DNA of 45,162 bases from the NCBI GenBank assembly GCA_030535875.1, contig JAUNRC010000013.1, positions 1-45,162 of the forward strand, given 5' to 3'. The notes under the pieces are model-generated. The model was not told the origin of the DNA and searched no databases. It saw nothing but the letters and a program-made list of their open reading frames with translations. The position numbers and the translations under genes are program-made. This DNA is from Akkermansia sp. Lineage in GTDB: Bacteria > Verrucomicrobiota > Verrucomicrobiia > Verrucomicrobiales > Akkermansiaceae. Positions within the stretch are counted from its first letter, which is position 1, and each line of letters begins with the position of its first letter. This document shows positions 34,901 through 41,420 of this stretch, piece after piece.

Positions 34901-35597
34901 TATGTTGCATACCTTTGGCATGTTGGGGCGCGACTCTGCTGAAAAGTTGCGCGAGGCTGAAACGCTGCGGGCTGATGCCGCCGCTCTGCTGGAGCGAGCC
35001 ATCGCTGAGGGGCGCTTACAGGCCCGGGGCTGTTTCGGTATATGGCCGGCCGACAGGAAGGGTGATGACATACTGCTGCCCGACGGTTCGGTGCTGTATA
35101 GCATGCGCCAGCAGAAAGTCAGCGATTCTCCCCGACTGGCACTTGCTGATTTTGTGGCAGAGCAGGGCGGTTATGTGGGGGCTATGCAGGTGGCCATAGT
35201 CGGTGCTGATGAATGGGCCGCTGAGTTCAATGTTGCCAATGACCCCTACAGTGCCTTGTTGGTGGCAGCCGTGGCCAATATGCTCGCCGAGGCTCTCGCT
35301 GAGTGTACGCAGTCGGTGGTAGAAGCGCTGTGGCCTGTCGAGGGCTCGCAGATGGTACGTCCGGCATGCGGGTACCCCAGCCAGCCCGACCATAGCGAGA
35401 AACTCACCGTTTTCTCCCTGCTGCAGGCAACCGCTCATACCGGCACCACTCTTACCGAGACTTGTATGATGCAGCCGGCCTCCGCCGTCTGTGCCCTTAT
35501 CTTCAATCATCCCCATGCCAAGTATTTTGCCGTCGGCCCCATAGGGGATGACCAGAGGGCTGATTATGATAGGCGGAAAACCTCGGCCCGGTGTTGA
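31902..35597 (+). CDS. metH: Cobalamin-dependent methionine synthase
   Basis: 1231 residues, full length. MetH transfers a methyl group from methyltetrahydrofolate through cobalamin to homocysteine. The homocysteine domain has zinc ligands C278 (GINCALGA) and C343-C344 (GGCCGT). The pterin-binding domain begins near [12 protein letters not shown]. The B12 domain carries D798-V-H800-D-I-G, where H800 is the axial cobalt ligand. The C-terminal S-adenosylmethionine activation domain is complete ([15 protein letters not shown]). Starts at 31902, 31908 and 31920 are all possible. No promoter of its own is clear after the nuoA terminator, and no cobalamin or SAM riboswitch is seen. Confidence 0.96.
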   Translation: MTMTDSMNAAARRAWLQETIRRRILMLDGGQGTMIQKHGLQEDDYRGERFADRSLYPQDLRNNNDVLVLTRPDIIRDMCEQYLAAGSDIISTCTFSATSIGQHEFFHSGAGESKHNQSYYEEVLADEALAALVREMNLAACAIARSAADAAALADGRPRLVAGSIGPMAVTCSLSPDVNDPGFRAVNFDQLRRAYREQLIALVEGGVDVLLLETIFDTLNAKACLYAIAELREEQELPPVMISFTITDRAGRTLSGQTVEAFWNSVRHAEPLSVGINCALGADLMLPFAQELSRLADCAVSMYPNAGLPDPLSPSGYAHSAEHMAGILRTYAEQGLLNFVGGCCGTTPEYIAAIREVVQGYAPRAIPVREPEDTLRLSGLEPCNHSRADGLLFIGERCNVAGSPKFARLIREGQYEEALEIARAQVQKGARVLDFCFDDGMIDGPSAMRRFLNLVAAEPDIARVPCMIDSSKWEVIEAGLQCVQGKAIVNSISLKNGEDEFLHHARIIRRFGAAVVVMGFDENGQASGYEDRVAIAHRAYELLVNRIGFPAADIIFDPNVLTVGTGLPEHAELALNFFRASAEIRRCHPFCHISGGISNVSFAFRGNNPVREAMHSAFLHHSGCDLCIVNAALMTPYETLPAHRRKLVEDVLLNRSDDATECLIAYAQELAEAKAVLKAAGAGTPASSVSKPADWRTLSVPERLAHALVNGVTEYIEADTREALQQCGSPLAVIEGPLMDGMKQVGELFGSGKMFLPQVVKSARVMKQSVAVLTPLLESAFAGQSSAATVVLATVKGDVHDIGKNIVSVVLACNGFRVVDLGVMVPCDDIVAAVQREGAQLVALSGLITPSLDEMAHVAAALQSAGLRVPLLVGGATTGPLHTALKLAPHYPDGVVLQTADASTIVPVANALCSAGRETYIAERKAEQARLCAEYEQKNIPLLTLEEARARAPKWTDSQPVPQRTGVFTLGVPLGCACHTPQPDFPLSWQQLTAAADWNIMLHTFGMLGRDSAEKLREAETLRADAAALLERAIAEGRLQARGCFGIWPADRKGDDILLPDGSVLYSMRQQKVSDSPRLALADFVAEQGGYVGAMQVAIVGADEWAAEFNVANDPYSALLVAAVANMLAEALAECTQSVVEALWPVEGSQMVRPACGYPSQPDHSEKLTVFSLLQATAHTGTTLTETCMMQPASAVCALIFNHPHAKYFAVGPIGDDQRADYDRRKTSARC

Positions 35598-35668
35598 TAT
35601 GCAGTATTCATCAGGCTCCATGATGGCGGATATTAGCAGATTTTCCGCCGATTTATGACAAAAGTCGT

Positions 35669-35698
35669 GCAAAATGCCCCGTTTACGGGGTGTTTTGC
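35669..35698 (+). terminator. Terminator of metH
   Basis: A 13-bp stem with two G-U pairs (35669-35681 with 35686-35698) around TTTA. The T-run TTTT is part of the 3' arm. It ends the metH transcript. Confidence 0.7.
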
Positions 35699-35724
35699 TG
35701 TCAGAATGTGGAAAAGTAACGGAT

Positions 35725-35743
35725 AAGCTAAAGATTTTAGCTT
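35725..35743. repeat. Perfect 8-bp inverted repeat at nucleotidyltransferase promoter
   Basis: AAGCTAAA (35725-35732) and TTTAGCTT (35736-35743) flank GAT. The right arm touches the -35 box at 35742, the position expected of a repressor operator. Confidence 0.6.
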
Positions 35744-35770
35744 GCAAAATAAGAATTGGCAGGGTAGAAT
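35742..35770 (+). promoter_or_regulatory. Promoter of nucleotidyltransferase-NahK operon
   Basis: TTGCAA (35742-35747), 17-bp spacer, TAGAAT (35765-35770). The ATG is 47 bp downstream, one of the longer leaders in the window. No Shine-Dalgarno sequence is seen. Confidence 0.65.
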
Positions 35771-35817
35771 AAGCACACGTACAACTGTACTCTTATCTCT
35801 TTTTAATCCAAATTATC

Positions 35818-36726
35818 ATGAAACCTACACTTCTTGTTCTCGCAGCAGGTATGGGCAGCCGTTACGGTGGCCTCAAGCAGCTTGACCCCATGGGCCCCAA
35901 CGGTGAAGTTATTCTCGACTATTCCGTGTACGACGCTATTCGCGCCGGTTTCGGTAAGGTCGTTTTCATTATCCGCAAGGATTTTGAGGAGGCCTTTAAG
36001 AGCCAGGTCGGTGCTCGTTTTGCCGGTAAGATTGAGGTGGATTATGCTTTCCAAAGCCTCGATGATTTGCCTGAGGGTTACAGCGTGCCGGAGGGACGCG
36101 TGAAGCCTTGGGGTACCGCTCATGCTCTGTTGGCCGCCCGCGACGTGGTCAATGAGCCCTTCGGTGTGGTGAATGCTGACGACTTCTATGGTGCCGATGC
36201 TTTCGTGAAGGCTGCCGAGTTCCTTACCGCTGAGGGCGGTTGCCCCTGCAAGGAGCACTATGGCATGATTGGCTATCCCCTTAAGAATACGCTCAGCGAC
36301 CACGGTGATGTGAACCGCGGTATCTGCGGCATTAAGGATGGCTACCTCGACAGCGTGGAGGAGTACACCAAGATTAAGACCGAGGAGGACGGTGTGTGCC
36401 GCGGCGATTGCCTGACCGGCGAGCGCAAGCCCGTTGATCCCGAGGAGCTTGTCTCCATGAACTTCTGGGTATTCCCCGCAAGTTTCATCGGTCAGATTAA
36501 GGACCACTTCAACCGCTTCCTGGCTGCTCACGGTACGGAGCTGAAGAGCGAGTGCTACATCCCCACCGTTGTTGATGAGCTGATTCACAATGGTAAGGCT
36601 GATTGTCAGGTTATCAAGACCACCGCCAACTGGCTGGGCGTGACATACCCGAGCGACAAGCCCGCCGTGGTGGAGAGCATCGCCAAGCTCGTGGAGGAGG
36701 GGGTATATCCCGCTAAACTCGGCTAA
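35818..36726 (+). CDS. Sugar-1-phosphate nucleotidyltransferase
   Basis: 302 residues. The N-terminal LVLAAGMGSRYGGLKQL is the G-x-G-x-R nucleotide-binding signature of the NTP-transferase (GalU/RmlA-like) fold, and VVNADDFYG is the metal-binding region. Such enzymes join a sugar-1-phosphate to a nucleotide. The gene is followed 22 bp later by a NahK-type kinase that makes N-acetylhexosamine-1-phosphate, so the likely product is a UDP-linked (or other NDP-linked) GlcNAc or GalNAc; the sugar and nucleotide are inferred from context. Codon use is strongly biased and A/T-ending codons are rare, suggesting high expression. Confidence 0.85.
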   Translation: MKPTLLVLAAGMGSRYGGLKQLDPMGPNGEVILDYSVYDAIRAGFGKVVFIIRKDFEEAFKSQVGARFAGKIEVDYAFQSLDDLPEGYSVPEGRVKPWGTAHALLAARDVVNEPFGVVNADDFYGADAFVKAAEFLTAEGGCPCKEHYGMIGYPLKNTLSDHGDVNRGICGIKDGYLDSVEEYTKIKTEEDGVCRGDCLTGERKPVDPEELVSMNFWVFPASFIGQIKDHFNRFLAAHGTELKSECYIPTVVDELIHNGKADCQVIKTTANWLGVTYPSDKPAVVESIAKLVEEGVYPAKLG

Positions 36727-36748
36727 AATCTCATTTGCTTCTTCTCTT

Positions 36749-37840
36749 ATGTACGACATCAAAGCAATCGCCGCCCTCTTCGATCTTCGTGGCGACTTCG
36801 TATACGGTGAGCCCTACGGCTCCGGTCACATTAACGACACCTATCGCGTGATTGTTGACCAGGCCGGTCTGCGTGTGAGCTATATCCTTCAGCGCATCAA
36901 CAGCAACGTTTTCAAACAGCCCATTCCGCTCATGGAGAACGTTAAGCGCGTGACGGATGAGGCTCTTCGCGTGCTGCTTGCAGAGGGGTGCAAGGAGGCC
37001 TATCGCCGCACCCTTACCATTGTCAATGCCAAGGACGGTAAGCCTTACGCTCAGGATGACGAGGGTAACGTATGGCGCGTGTACCCCTTCATCGATCGTG
37101 CACGTACCTACGACATGATTGAGAATCCCGGTCAGTGCATTGAGGTTGCCCGCGCTTTCGGTAATTTCCAGAAGCTCGGTGCCAATCTGCCCGGCGCTCC
37201 TCTCTTCGAGACCATTCCCGACTTCCACAACACGACCAAGCGCTTCAAGACCTTCCAGAACGCCATTGCCACCGATCCCCTCGGCCGTGCCAAGAGCGTG
37301 CAGAAGGAGATTGACTGGTACCTCTCCCGCGAGGCTGATTGCCACAAGGTGGTGAACTACCTTGCCAGTGGTGAGCTGCCCCTGCGCGTGACCCACAACG
37401 ACACCAAGCTCAACAATGTGATGCTTGATGACGTGACGGGTGAGGGCATCTGTGTGATTGATTTGGACACCACCATGCCCGGTTCCGCTCTGTATGACTT
37501 CGGTGATATGATTCGCACTTCCACCTCTCCCGCTGCTGAGGATGAGAAGAATACCTCTTTGGTGACTATGCGCATGGAGTACTTTGAGGCTCTGGCTAAG
37601 GGTTACTGTGAGGCTGCCACCTTCCTGACTCCGCTGGAGAAGGAGCTGCTGCCGTTCTCCGGTAAGCTGCTGACGATGGAGTGCGGTATGCGCTTCCTGA
37701 CCGACTATCTGGAGGGCGACACCTACTTCAAGATTAAGCGCCCCGAGCACAATCTGGATCGTACTCGTACCCAGATGGCTCTCGTGGAGTCCATTGAGAA
37801 GCAGATGGATGCCATGATGGCTGTGGTGAAGAAGTACTAA
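36749..37840 (+). CDS. nahK: N-acetylhexosamine 1-kinase-like phosphotransferase
   Basis: 363 residues, the length of NahK/LnpB from bifidobacteria. NahK phosphorylates GlcNAc or GalNAc at C1 in salvage of mucin and milk-oligosaccharide sugars. It has the aminoglycoside-phosphotransferase-like fold: N-terminal YGSGHINDTYRV, catalytic loop RVTHNDTKLNNVMLD, metal site VIDLDTTMPGSALYDFGD, and a C-terminal TMECGMRFLTDYLEGD that I recognise as NahK-type. Some homologues carry an old 'mucin desulfatase' label, which this motif set does not support. It is in an operon with the upstream nucleotidyltransferase and has a good terminator downstream. Confidence 0.85.
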   Translation: MYDIKAIAALFDLRGDFVYGEPYGSGHINDTYRVIVDQAGLRVSYILQRINSNVFKQPIPLMENVKRVTDEALRVLLAEGCKEAYRRTLTIVNAKDGKPYAQDDEGNVWRVYPFIDRARTYDMIENPGQCIEVARAFGNFQKLGANLPGAPLFETIPDFHNTTKRFKTFQNAIATDPLGRAKSVQKEIDWYLSREADCHKVVNYLASGELPLRVTHNDTKLNNVMLDDVTGEGICVIDLDTTMPGSALYDFGDMIRTSTSPAAEDEKNTSLVTMRMEYFEALAKGYCEAATFLTPLEKELLPFSGKLLTMECGMRFLTDYLEGDTYFKIKRPEHNLDRTRTQMALVESIEKQMDAMMAVVKKY

Positions 37841-37867
37841 TCACCTCATCACCGAGCTGTAACTTTT

Positions 37868-37905
37868 CCCCTGCCTGTGCGCGATGCCGGGCAGGGGTGC
37901 TTTTT
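37868..37905 (+). terminator. Terminator of nucleotidyltransferase-NahK operon
   Basis: CCCCTGCC (37868-37875) pairs with GGCAGGGG (37890-37897), followed by TGC and five T. Confidence 0.85.
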
Positions 37906-37966
37906 CGGGAAGGAAAATTAAGGGAGAGGGAACCGGCAGTTGTTCGGCGGGGGGATACGACAGGAT

Positions 37967-38875
37967 ATGAGTGAGAGCTTAAAGGGACATCTGGCAGCGC
38001 TGACGGCGGCTTGTTTGTTCGGCTTGATGAGCCCGGTGTGCAAGGTCGTGATGAACAGCGGTGTGATGGATGGCCCGGCCTTGGCATCTCTGCGTGTGAG
38101 TGGCAGTGCGTTGATGTTCTGGCTGGTCAGCTTTTTCGTGCGAGGTCAGCGTGTACGAAGGCGTGATTGGCCCGCGCTCATTGCCATGAGCCTGTGCGGT
38201 ATGGGGCTCAATCAGTTTTTGTACGTTACCGGGGTGCAGTACACATCTCCGACCAATGGTTGCGTGATTGGGACAAACACGCCGATTATGGCACTCCTGC
38301 TTTCAGCGGTGTTCCTGAAAATCCGCATTACGCGCCGCAGGGGGCTCGGCATTGTGATTGCCTGCGGGGGTGCTCTGTTGCTGCTGTTGGGGTCCGCTCA
38401 GGGTGAAGGCGGTCGGTTGAGCGGTGATTTTCTTTGTTTAGGCTCACAGGCTGCCGCTGCTTGCTATTTTGTGTTTTTTCGTCGTTTAATTCGGCGTTAT
38501 CGGGTCATTACTCTGATGAAATGGCTCTTCACCATATCAGCCCTTGCGGTGCTGCCGATATCGGTTCCTGAGTGGCAGCAGTTGCAGTGGGGTGAACTTC
38601 AGTCCGAGGAATGGATGGGGTGTGCCTATGTCGTCGGGGTTGGGACATTCTTGTGTTATCTTCTGCTCAATGCCGGGCAGAGCCGCTTGGCTCCGCCGGT
38701 GGTGGCTGCCTATAATTATGTACAACCCCTGATTGCTGCGACTGTCGGTATTTTGTGGGGGGTAGATATTCTAACATGGCAGAAGTCCTTTGCCATTTTG
38801 CTTATCTTGGCCGGAGTGTGGTTGGTGACGACAAGCCGTCGCTCCGCCGCGCAAGCAAACGCCCCGCAACATTGA
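37967..38875 (+). CDS. EamA/DMT-family membrane transporter
   Basis: 302 residues with about ten hydrophobic helices in two EamA repeats (helix 1 HLAALTAACLFGLMSPVCKV; second half from FLCLGSQAAAACYFVFF). The drug/metabolite transporter superfamily exports amino acids, metabolites or nucleotide sugars; the substrate cannot be told. The ATG at 37967 is chosen because an upstream TTG (37940) would add a hydrophilic stretch before helix 1. No clear promoter was found. The stop lies inside the terminator of the convergent gene. Confidence 0.88.
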   Translation: MSESLKGHLAALTAACLFGLMSPVCKVVMNSGVMDGPALASLRVSGSALMFWLVSFFVRGQRVRRRDWPALIAMSLCGMGLNQFLYVTGVQYTSPTNGCVIGTNTPIMALLLSAVFLKIRITRRRGLGIVIACGGALLLLLGSAQGEGGRLSGDFLCLGSQAAAACYFVFFRRLIRRYRVITLMKWLFTISALAVLPISVPEWQQLQWGELQSEEWMGCAYVVGVGTFLCYLLLNAGQSRLAPPVVAAYNYVQPLIAATVGILWGVDILTWQKSFAILLILAGVWLVTTSRRSAAQANAPQH

Positions 38876-38887
38876 TGTTGCAGGGCG
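38860..38887 (-). terminator. Terminator of the minus-strand secreted-protein gene
   Basis: A 13-bp stem with one mismatch (38860-38872 with 38875-38887) around a 2-nt loop. On the minus strand TTTGCTTG follows. It overlaps the last codons of the EamA gene. Confidence 0.6.
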
Positions 38888-38918
38888 GGAAAAGAAAGGG
38901 GTGCTCAGCGTGTCGGGG

Positions 38919-39815
38919 TTACTCGACAATTGTATCGGAGTCCGATGTCTGAGACGGAGCCTTGGCCTTGTCATCAGCGGCTTGCTGTTCCTGCTGCGGA
39001 GCTGCGGCAGGTTGCGGAGCAGCGTTGAGCGGCTGACGGGTGTTCGGGTCGACCTCTTCGCCGTTGATGAACATGCGGGTGGTCGTCTGACCGGTCGCGG
39101 CGTTGTAACTTGTCTTGACATCCACTCGCTCCTGAGTGATGCCGCCTTTGCCGTCGGACTTCCAGAACACGCGGGTGCTGAAGCTCTCACTCACGCCCTG
39201 AGCTGCTGCACCACCTCCGAGCGGAGCCACGGTTGTGGGCAGGGGTTGTTGTTGCGGGGCCTGAGCTTGTTCTGTGGCGGGCTGTTCGGGAGATGTCTGC
39301 TGAGCGTTGGGGGCAGCGGGCTGTGCGTCAGCAGCAGGTTGCGGAGTGGTTCGGCGGGCTATGCGGGTGCAGGGGCGTACATTCTGGCCCTGCGGTTCAG
39401 CGAAGATGAAGAGGTGGTCTACCTTCATGATGGCCTCGTCGCCGGGTTTCATCTGCGATATTTCATCGACAACCTGAGTCGGCTGACCGGGCTGAGAACG
39501 ATCCATGCATACCGTGAAGAGCATACCTTCGGGCATGAGACCGTCACCATAGCGCACATAACGGCGATGTGCCAGATTTTCCTGCACCTGAAATACGGCA
39601 GTGGGGGTGATGGGGGTGGTTTGAGCGGCATCTTGCTGCTGCATACCTTGGAAGATGGCTCGCACGGTGTTCGAGGCCATCAGGTCGCAGTTGCCGTGAA
39701 TGACTTGTCGGGCATTGTGCGGCACCGGGGCTGTGGAAATGCTGATGTCAGCCAATGCCGATTGGGCAAGCATGACCAGTCCGCTCGCGATGGTAAGGAA
39801 TGTGCTGGTTCTCAT
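38919..39815 (-). CDS. Secreted Pro/Gln/Ala-rich protein of unknown function
   Basis: 298 residues. The signal peptide MRTSTFLTIASGLVML ends at AQSALADIS. The mature N-terminal ~130 residues look folded, with Cys pairs; then comes a low-complexity linker rich in P, Q and A, and a second small domain (FSTRVFWKSDGKGG ... TTRMFINGEEVDP). No family is recognised. An upstream in-frame TTG at 39845 lies beyond a TAAGAT box placed 7 bp before the ATG at 39815, so the ATG is chosen. A perfect inverted repeat (39833-39856) sits at its promoter. Confidence 0.7.
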   Translation of the reverse strand: MRTSTFLTIASGLVMLAQSALADISISTAPVPHNARQVIHGNCDLMASNTVRAIFQGMQQQDAAQTTPITPTAVFQVQENLAHRRYVRYGDGLMPEGMLFTVCMDRSQPGQPTQVVDEISQMKPGDEAIMKVDHLFIFAEPQGQNVRPCTRIARRTTPQPAADAQPAAPNAQQTSPEQPATEQAQAPQQQPLPTTVAPLGGGAAAQGVSESFSTRVFWKSDGKGGITQERVDVKTSYNAATGQTTTRMFINGEEVDPNTRQPLNAAPQPAAAPQQEQQAADDKAKAPSQTSDSDTIVE

Positions 39816-39832
39816 ATCTGGTATCTTAGACG

Positions 39833-39856
39833 ATTGAACAGGCAAATTTGTTCAAT
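39833..39856. repeat. Perfect 8-bp inverted repeat at promoter of secreted-protein gene
   Basis: ATTGAACA (39833-39840) and TGTTCAAT (39849-39856) flank 8 bp. On the minus strand the repeat covers the region upstream of the TAAGAT box (39823-39828), including where a -35 would be. An operator is likely. Confidence 0.6.
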
Positions 39857-39942
39857 GACAATTTCAGTTCGCGGTAAGTTTTCTGTTTATCGTGAGTCTT
39901 TTGTTATCTCTGCTTAGGTGGTCGCTTCGGGATTTTATACGC

Positions 39943-39971
39943 TTGACTCCGGCGCTCCGGCACGCTATACT
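39943..39971 (+). promoter_or_regulatory. Promoter of DUF4236-like gene
   Basis: TTGACT (39943-39948), 17-bp spacer, TATACT (39966-39971), 13 bp to the ATG at 39985. It shows that the long in-frame extension upstream (from 39892) is not coding. Confidence 0.75.
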
Positions 39972-39984
39972 CTCTTCATTCCTT

Positions 39985-40239
39985 ATGGCTCGCAGAAGAA
40001 CATCTTACGATCGTCGTGCTCCGTTGTACCACAGAATAACGATTATTCCGGGTATTCTTTATCTTAATATAAGTCGCTCCGGGCTTTCCCTGAGTTTCGG
40101 CCGGAGCTCAGTCGGTCGTGCCACCGTGAGCAAGAGCGGAGTGCGGCTCAACAAGAGCATCGGTGGTTTCAGCATTGGCAAGACCTTCAGCTTTTCTCGA
40201 CTTGCTAAGCTGTTCGGACAGGGTAAAAAGTCTGATTGA
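39985..40239 (+). CDS. DUF4236-like small protein
   Basis: 84 residues. After a basic N-terminus (MARRRTSYDRR) the chain reads IIPGILYLNISRSGLSLSFG and then serine/glycine-rich strands (KSGVRLNKSIGGFSIGKT). This matches the DUF4236 pattern: a small beta domain with the phrase 'N-x-S-x-S-G-x-S-x-S-x-G'. The function of the family is unknown. The start follows the promoter. The next gene begins 8 bp after the stop. Confidence 0.65.
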   Translation: MARRRTSYDRRAPLYHRITIIPGILYLNISRSGLSLSFGRSSVGRATVSKSGVRLNKSIGGFSIGKTFSFSRLAKLFGQGKKSD

Positions 40240-40247
40240 AATTGATT

Positions 40248-41255
40248 ATGAGTTGTGTAAGATTATTGCCGCTGCTCATTCTGAGCGCAGGCGGACAAGT
40301 GATGGCTGCCACCGGGGCAGAACCTTTGCCTGAATATGCTCAGCATGGTTTTTTGTGTGCGGTGGGATGGTTGGCGCTGATTTTTGCCGTTTTGGGTTTT
40401 ATCGGTTTGTTGACCGCCTCGGCTCAGAAGGTGGACCTGCATTATGGTATGGGCGATGTTTACCTCTCCGTTCCCATGGCTTTGGCGATGTGGTTGGGGC
40501 TGGCCTCGCTGGCATTCATGGGCTGGCGAGGGGATGATTTATTGCCTTTCATGCAGCAGAAATTGTGGCTTTCCGGCGGCAGTATTGTGCTGGCGCTGGT
40601 TCTCTCTTTCTTTATGGTCAAGCGCTGCAATCCGCAGTCCGGTGTCGTGGGGGTGATATTTGCCGCTTTCGGGCGTTTGTTTGTGGACACCCTCAGTCAA
40701 ATCTTCTCTCTTTTGGTGCTGTTGAGCGGCTTGTGGGTGATTTTCGGCGGCAAGAAAAAAGATGGTGGTGAGAAGGTTCCCTTTCTCGGGAGGTTGGGCT
40801 GCGCCGTTGCCTTTGTCTGGATGTTTAATCTGATATGGGGTTCCATCCGCTCCACTACGAGGGAGTCCATCAGTTCGACGAATGGTTATCTGTTGGCCGT
40901 TTTGAATATTCTTTGCATAGCTGCTGCCGGTTACGGTGCTTATGCTTACATTAACCGCACCCCGCAGCAGGAACCTTCCGCTCTTGTGGCGGCTGTGCAG
41001 GCTCAGGATGCTCAATTGGCTTTGCAGCTTATTGCCGAGAATCCGATGATGGACCGCACTCCGGCAATCGAAAATGCCGTCAGCAGCGCCAATCGCCCCA
41101 TGCTCAATCTTATTATTCGTGACTTAACGGATTTGAGCTTTGCCATGGATTATGCCGAGGCTCGTGACCTGAGCTCTACGCTGAGATTCCTGCAAGAGAA
41201 GAATTTCCTCTCCACGGAGCGAAATGAACGGACTGCTGTGCAGTCCGCACGTTAA
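40248..41255 (+). CDS. Multi-pass membrane protein of unknown function
   Basis: 335 residues. It starts with a signal-like segment (MSCVRLLPLLILSAGGQVMA), then has about five further hydrophobic helices, and ends with a soluble ~100-residue helical part. That part (SALVAAVQAQDAQLALQLIAE) resembles degenerate ankyrin repeats. The ATG at 40248 is preferred to a TTG at 40236, which overlaps the previous stop and spoils the signal segment. It is in an operon with the DUF4236-like gene. Confidence 0.68.
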   Translation: MSCVRLLPLLILSAGGQVMAATGAEPLPEYAQHGFLCAVGWLALIFAVLGFIGLLTASAQKVDLHYGMGDVYLSVPMALAMWLGLASLAFMGWRGDDLLPFMQQKLWLSGGSIVLALVLSFFMVKRCNPQSGVVGVIFAAFGRLFVDTLSQIFSLLVLLSGLWVIFGGKKKDGGEKVPFLGRLGCAVAFVWMFNLIWGSIRSTTRESISSTNGYLLAVLNILCIAAAGYGAYAYINRTPQQEPSALVAAVQAQDAQLALQLIAENPMMDRTPAIENAVSSANRPMLNLIIRDLTDLSFAMDYAEARDLSSTLRFLQEKNFLSTERNERTAVQSAR

Positions 41256-41278
41256 TGTCGGCTCCGTAGCTGATGATT

Positions 41279-41313
41279 TTTTCCCGCTCGTGTACTCGGC
41301 ATGAGCGGGAAAA
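41279..41313. other. Strong hairpin between membrane-protein gene and GH35
   Basis: A 14-bp stem (41279-41292 with 41300-41313, one G-U) with a 7-nt loop. Its T-run is on the 5' side and its A-run on the 3' side, the reverse of an intrinsic terminator, so its role is unclear. Confidence 0.6.
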
Positions 41314-41370
41314 TCTGTCGGTTGAACTGATTTTGGTTTTTATTGAAAATTAAAATATATCGGTGTGGTG

Positions 41371-41405
41371 GGAAAATCTGCTCGACATGAGGTGGAAAAT
41401 CTGCT
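41371..41405 (+). repeat. Direct repeats of GGAAAATCTGCT at GH35 promoter
   Basis: Exact 12-bp copies at 41371-41382 and 41394-41405, period 23 bp. A variant (GGAAAATCTGTC) lies at 41308-41319. The second copy runs into the -10 box and the first abuts the -35. Confidence 0.65.
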
Positions 41406-41410
41406 ATACT
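41382..41410 (+). promoter_or_regulatory. Promoter of GH35 beta-galactosidase gene
   Basis: TCGACA (41382-41387), 17-bp spacer, TATACT (41405-41410), 10 bp to the ATG at 41421. Confidence 0.7.
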
Positions 41411-41420
41411 GGCTAATGTT

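Noticed and set aside
35803..37750. Two antisense frames opposite the nucleotidyltransferase and NahK genes
   Set aside because: Both sense genes show full family motifs and strong codon bias. The antisense frames have none and appear to be by-products of that bias.
39892..39984. N-terminal extension of the DUF4236-like protein
   Set aside because: A strong promoter (TTGACT-17-TATACT) lies inside the extension, so translation must begin at 39985.
41279..41313. Intrinsic terminator for the gene ending at 41255
   Set aside because: The stem is strong but the T-run precedes it and A follows, the reverse of a terminator on the plus strand. It was kept as an unexplained hairpin.
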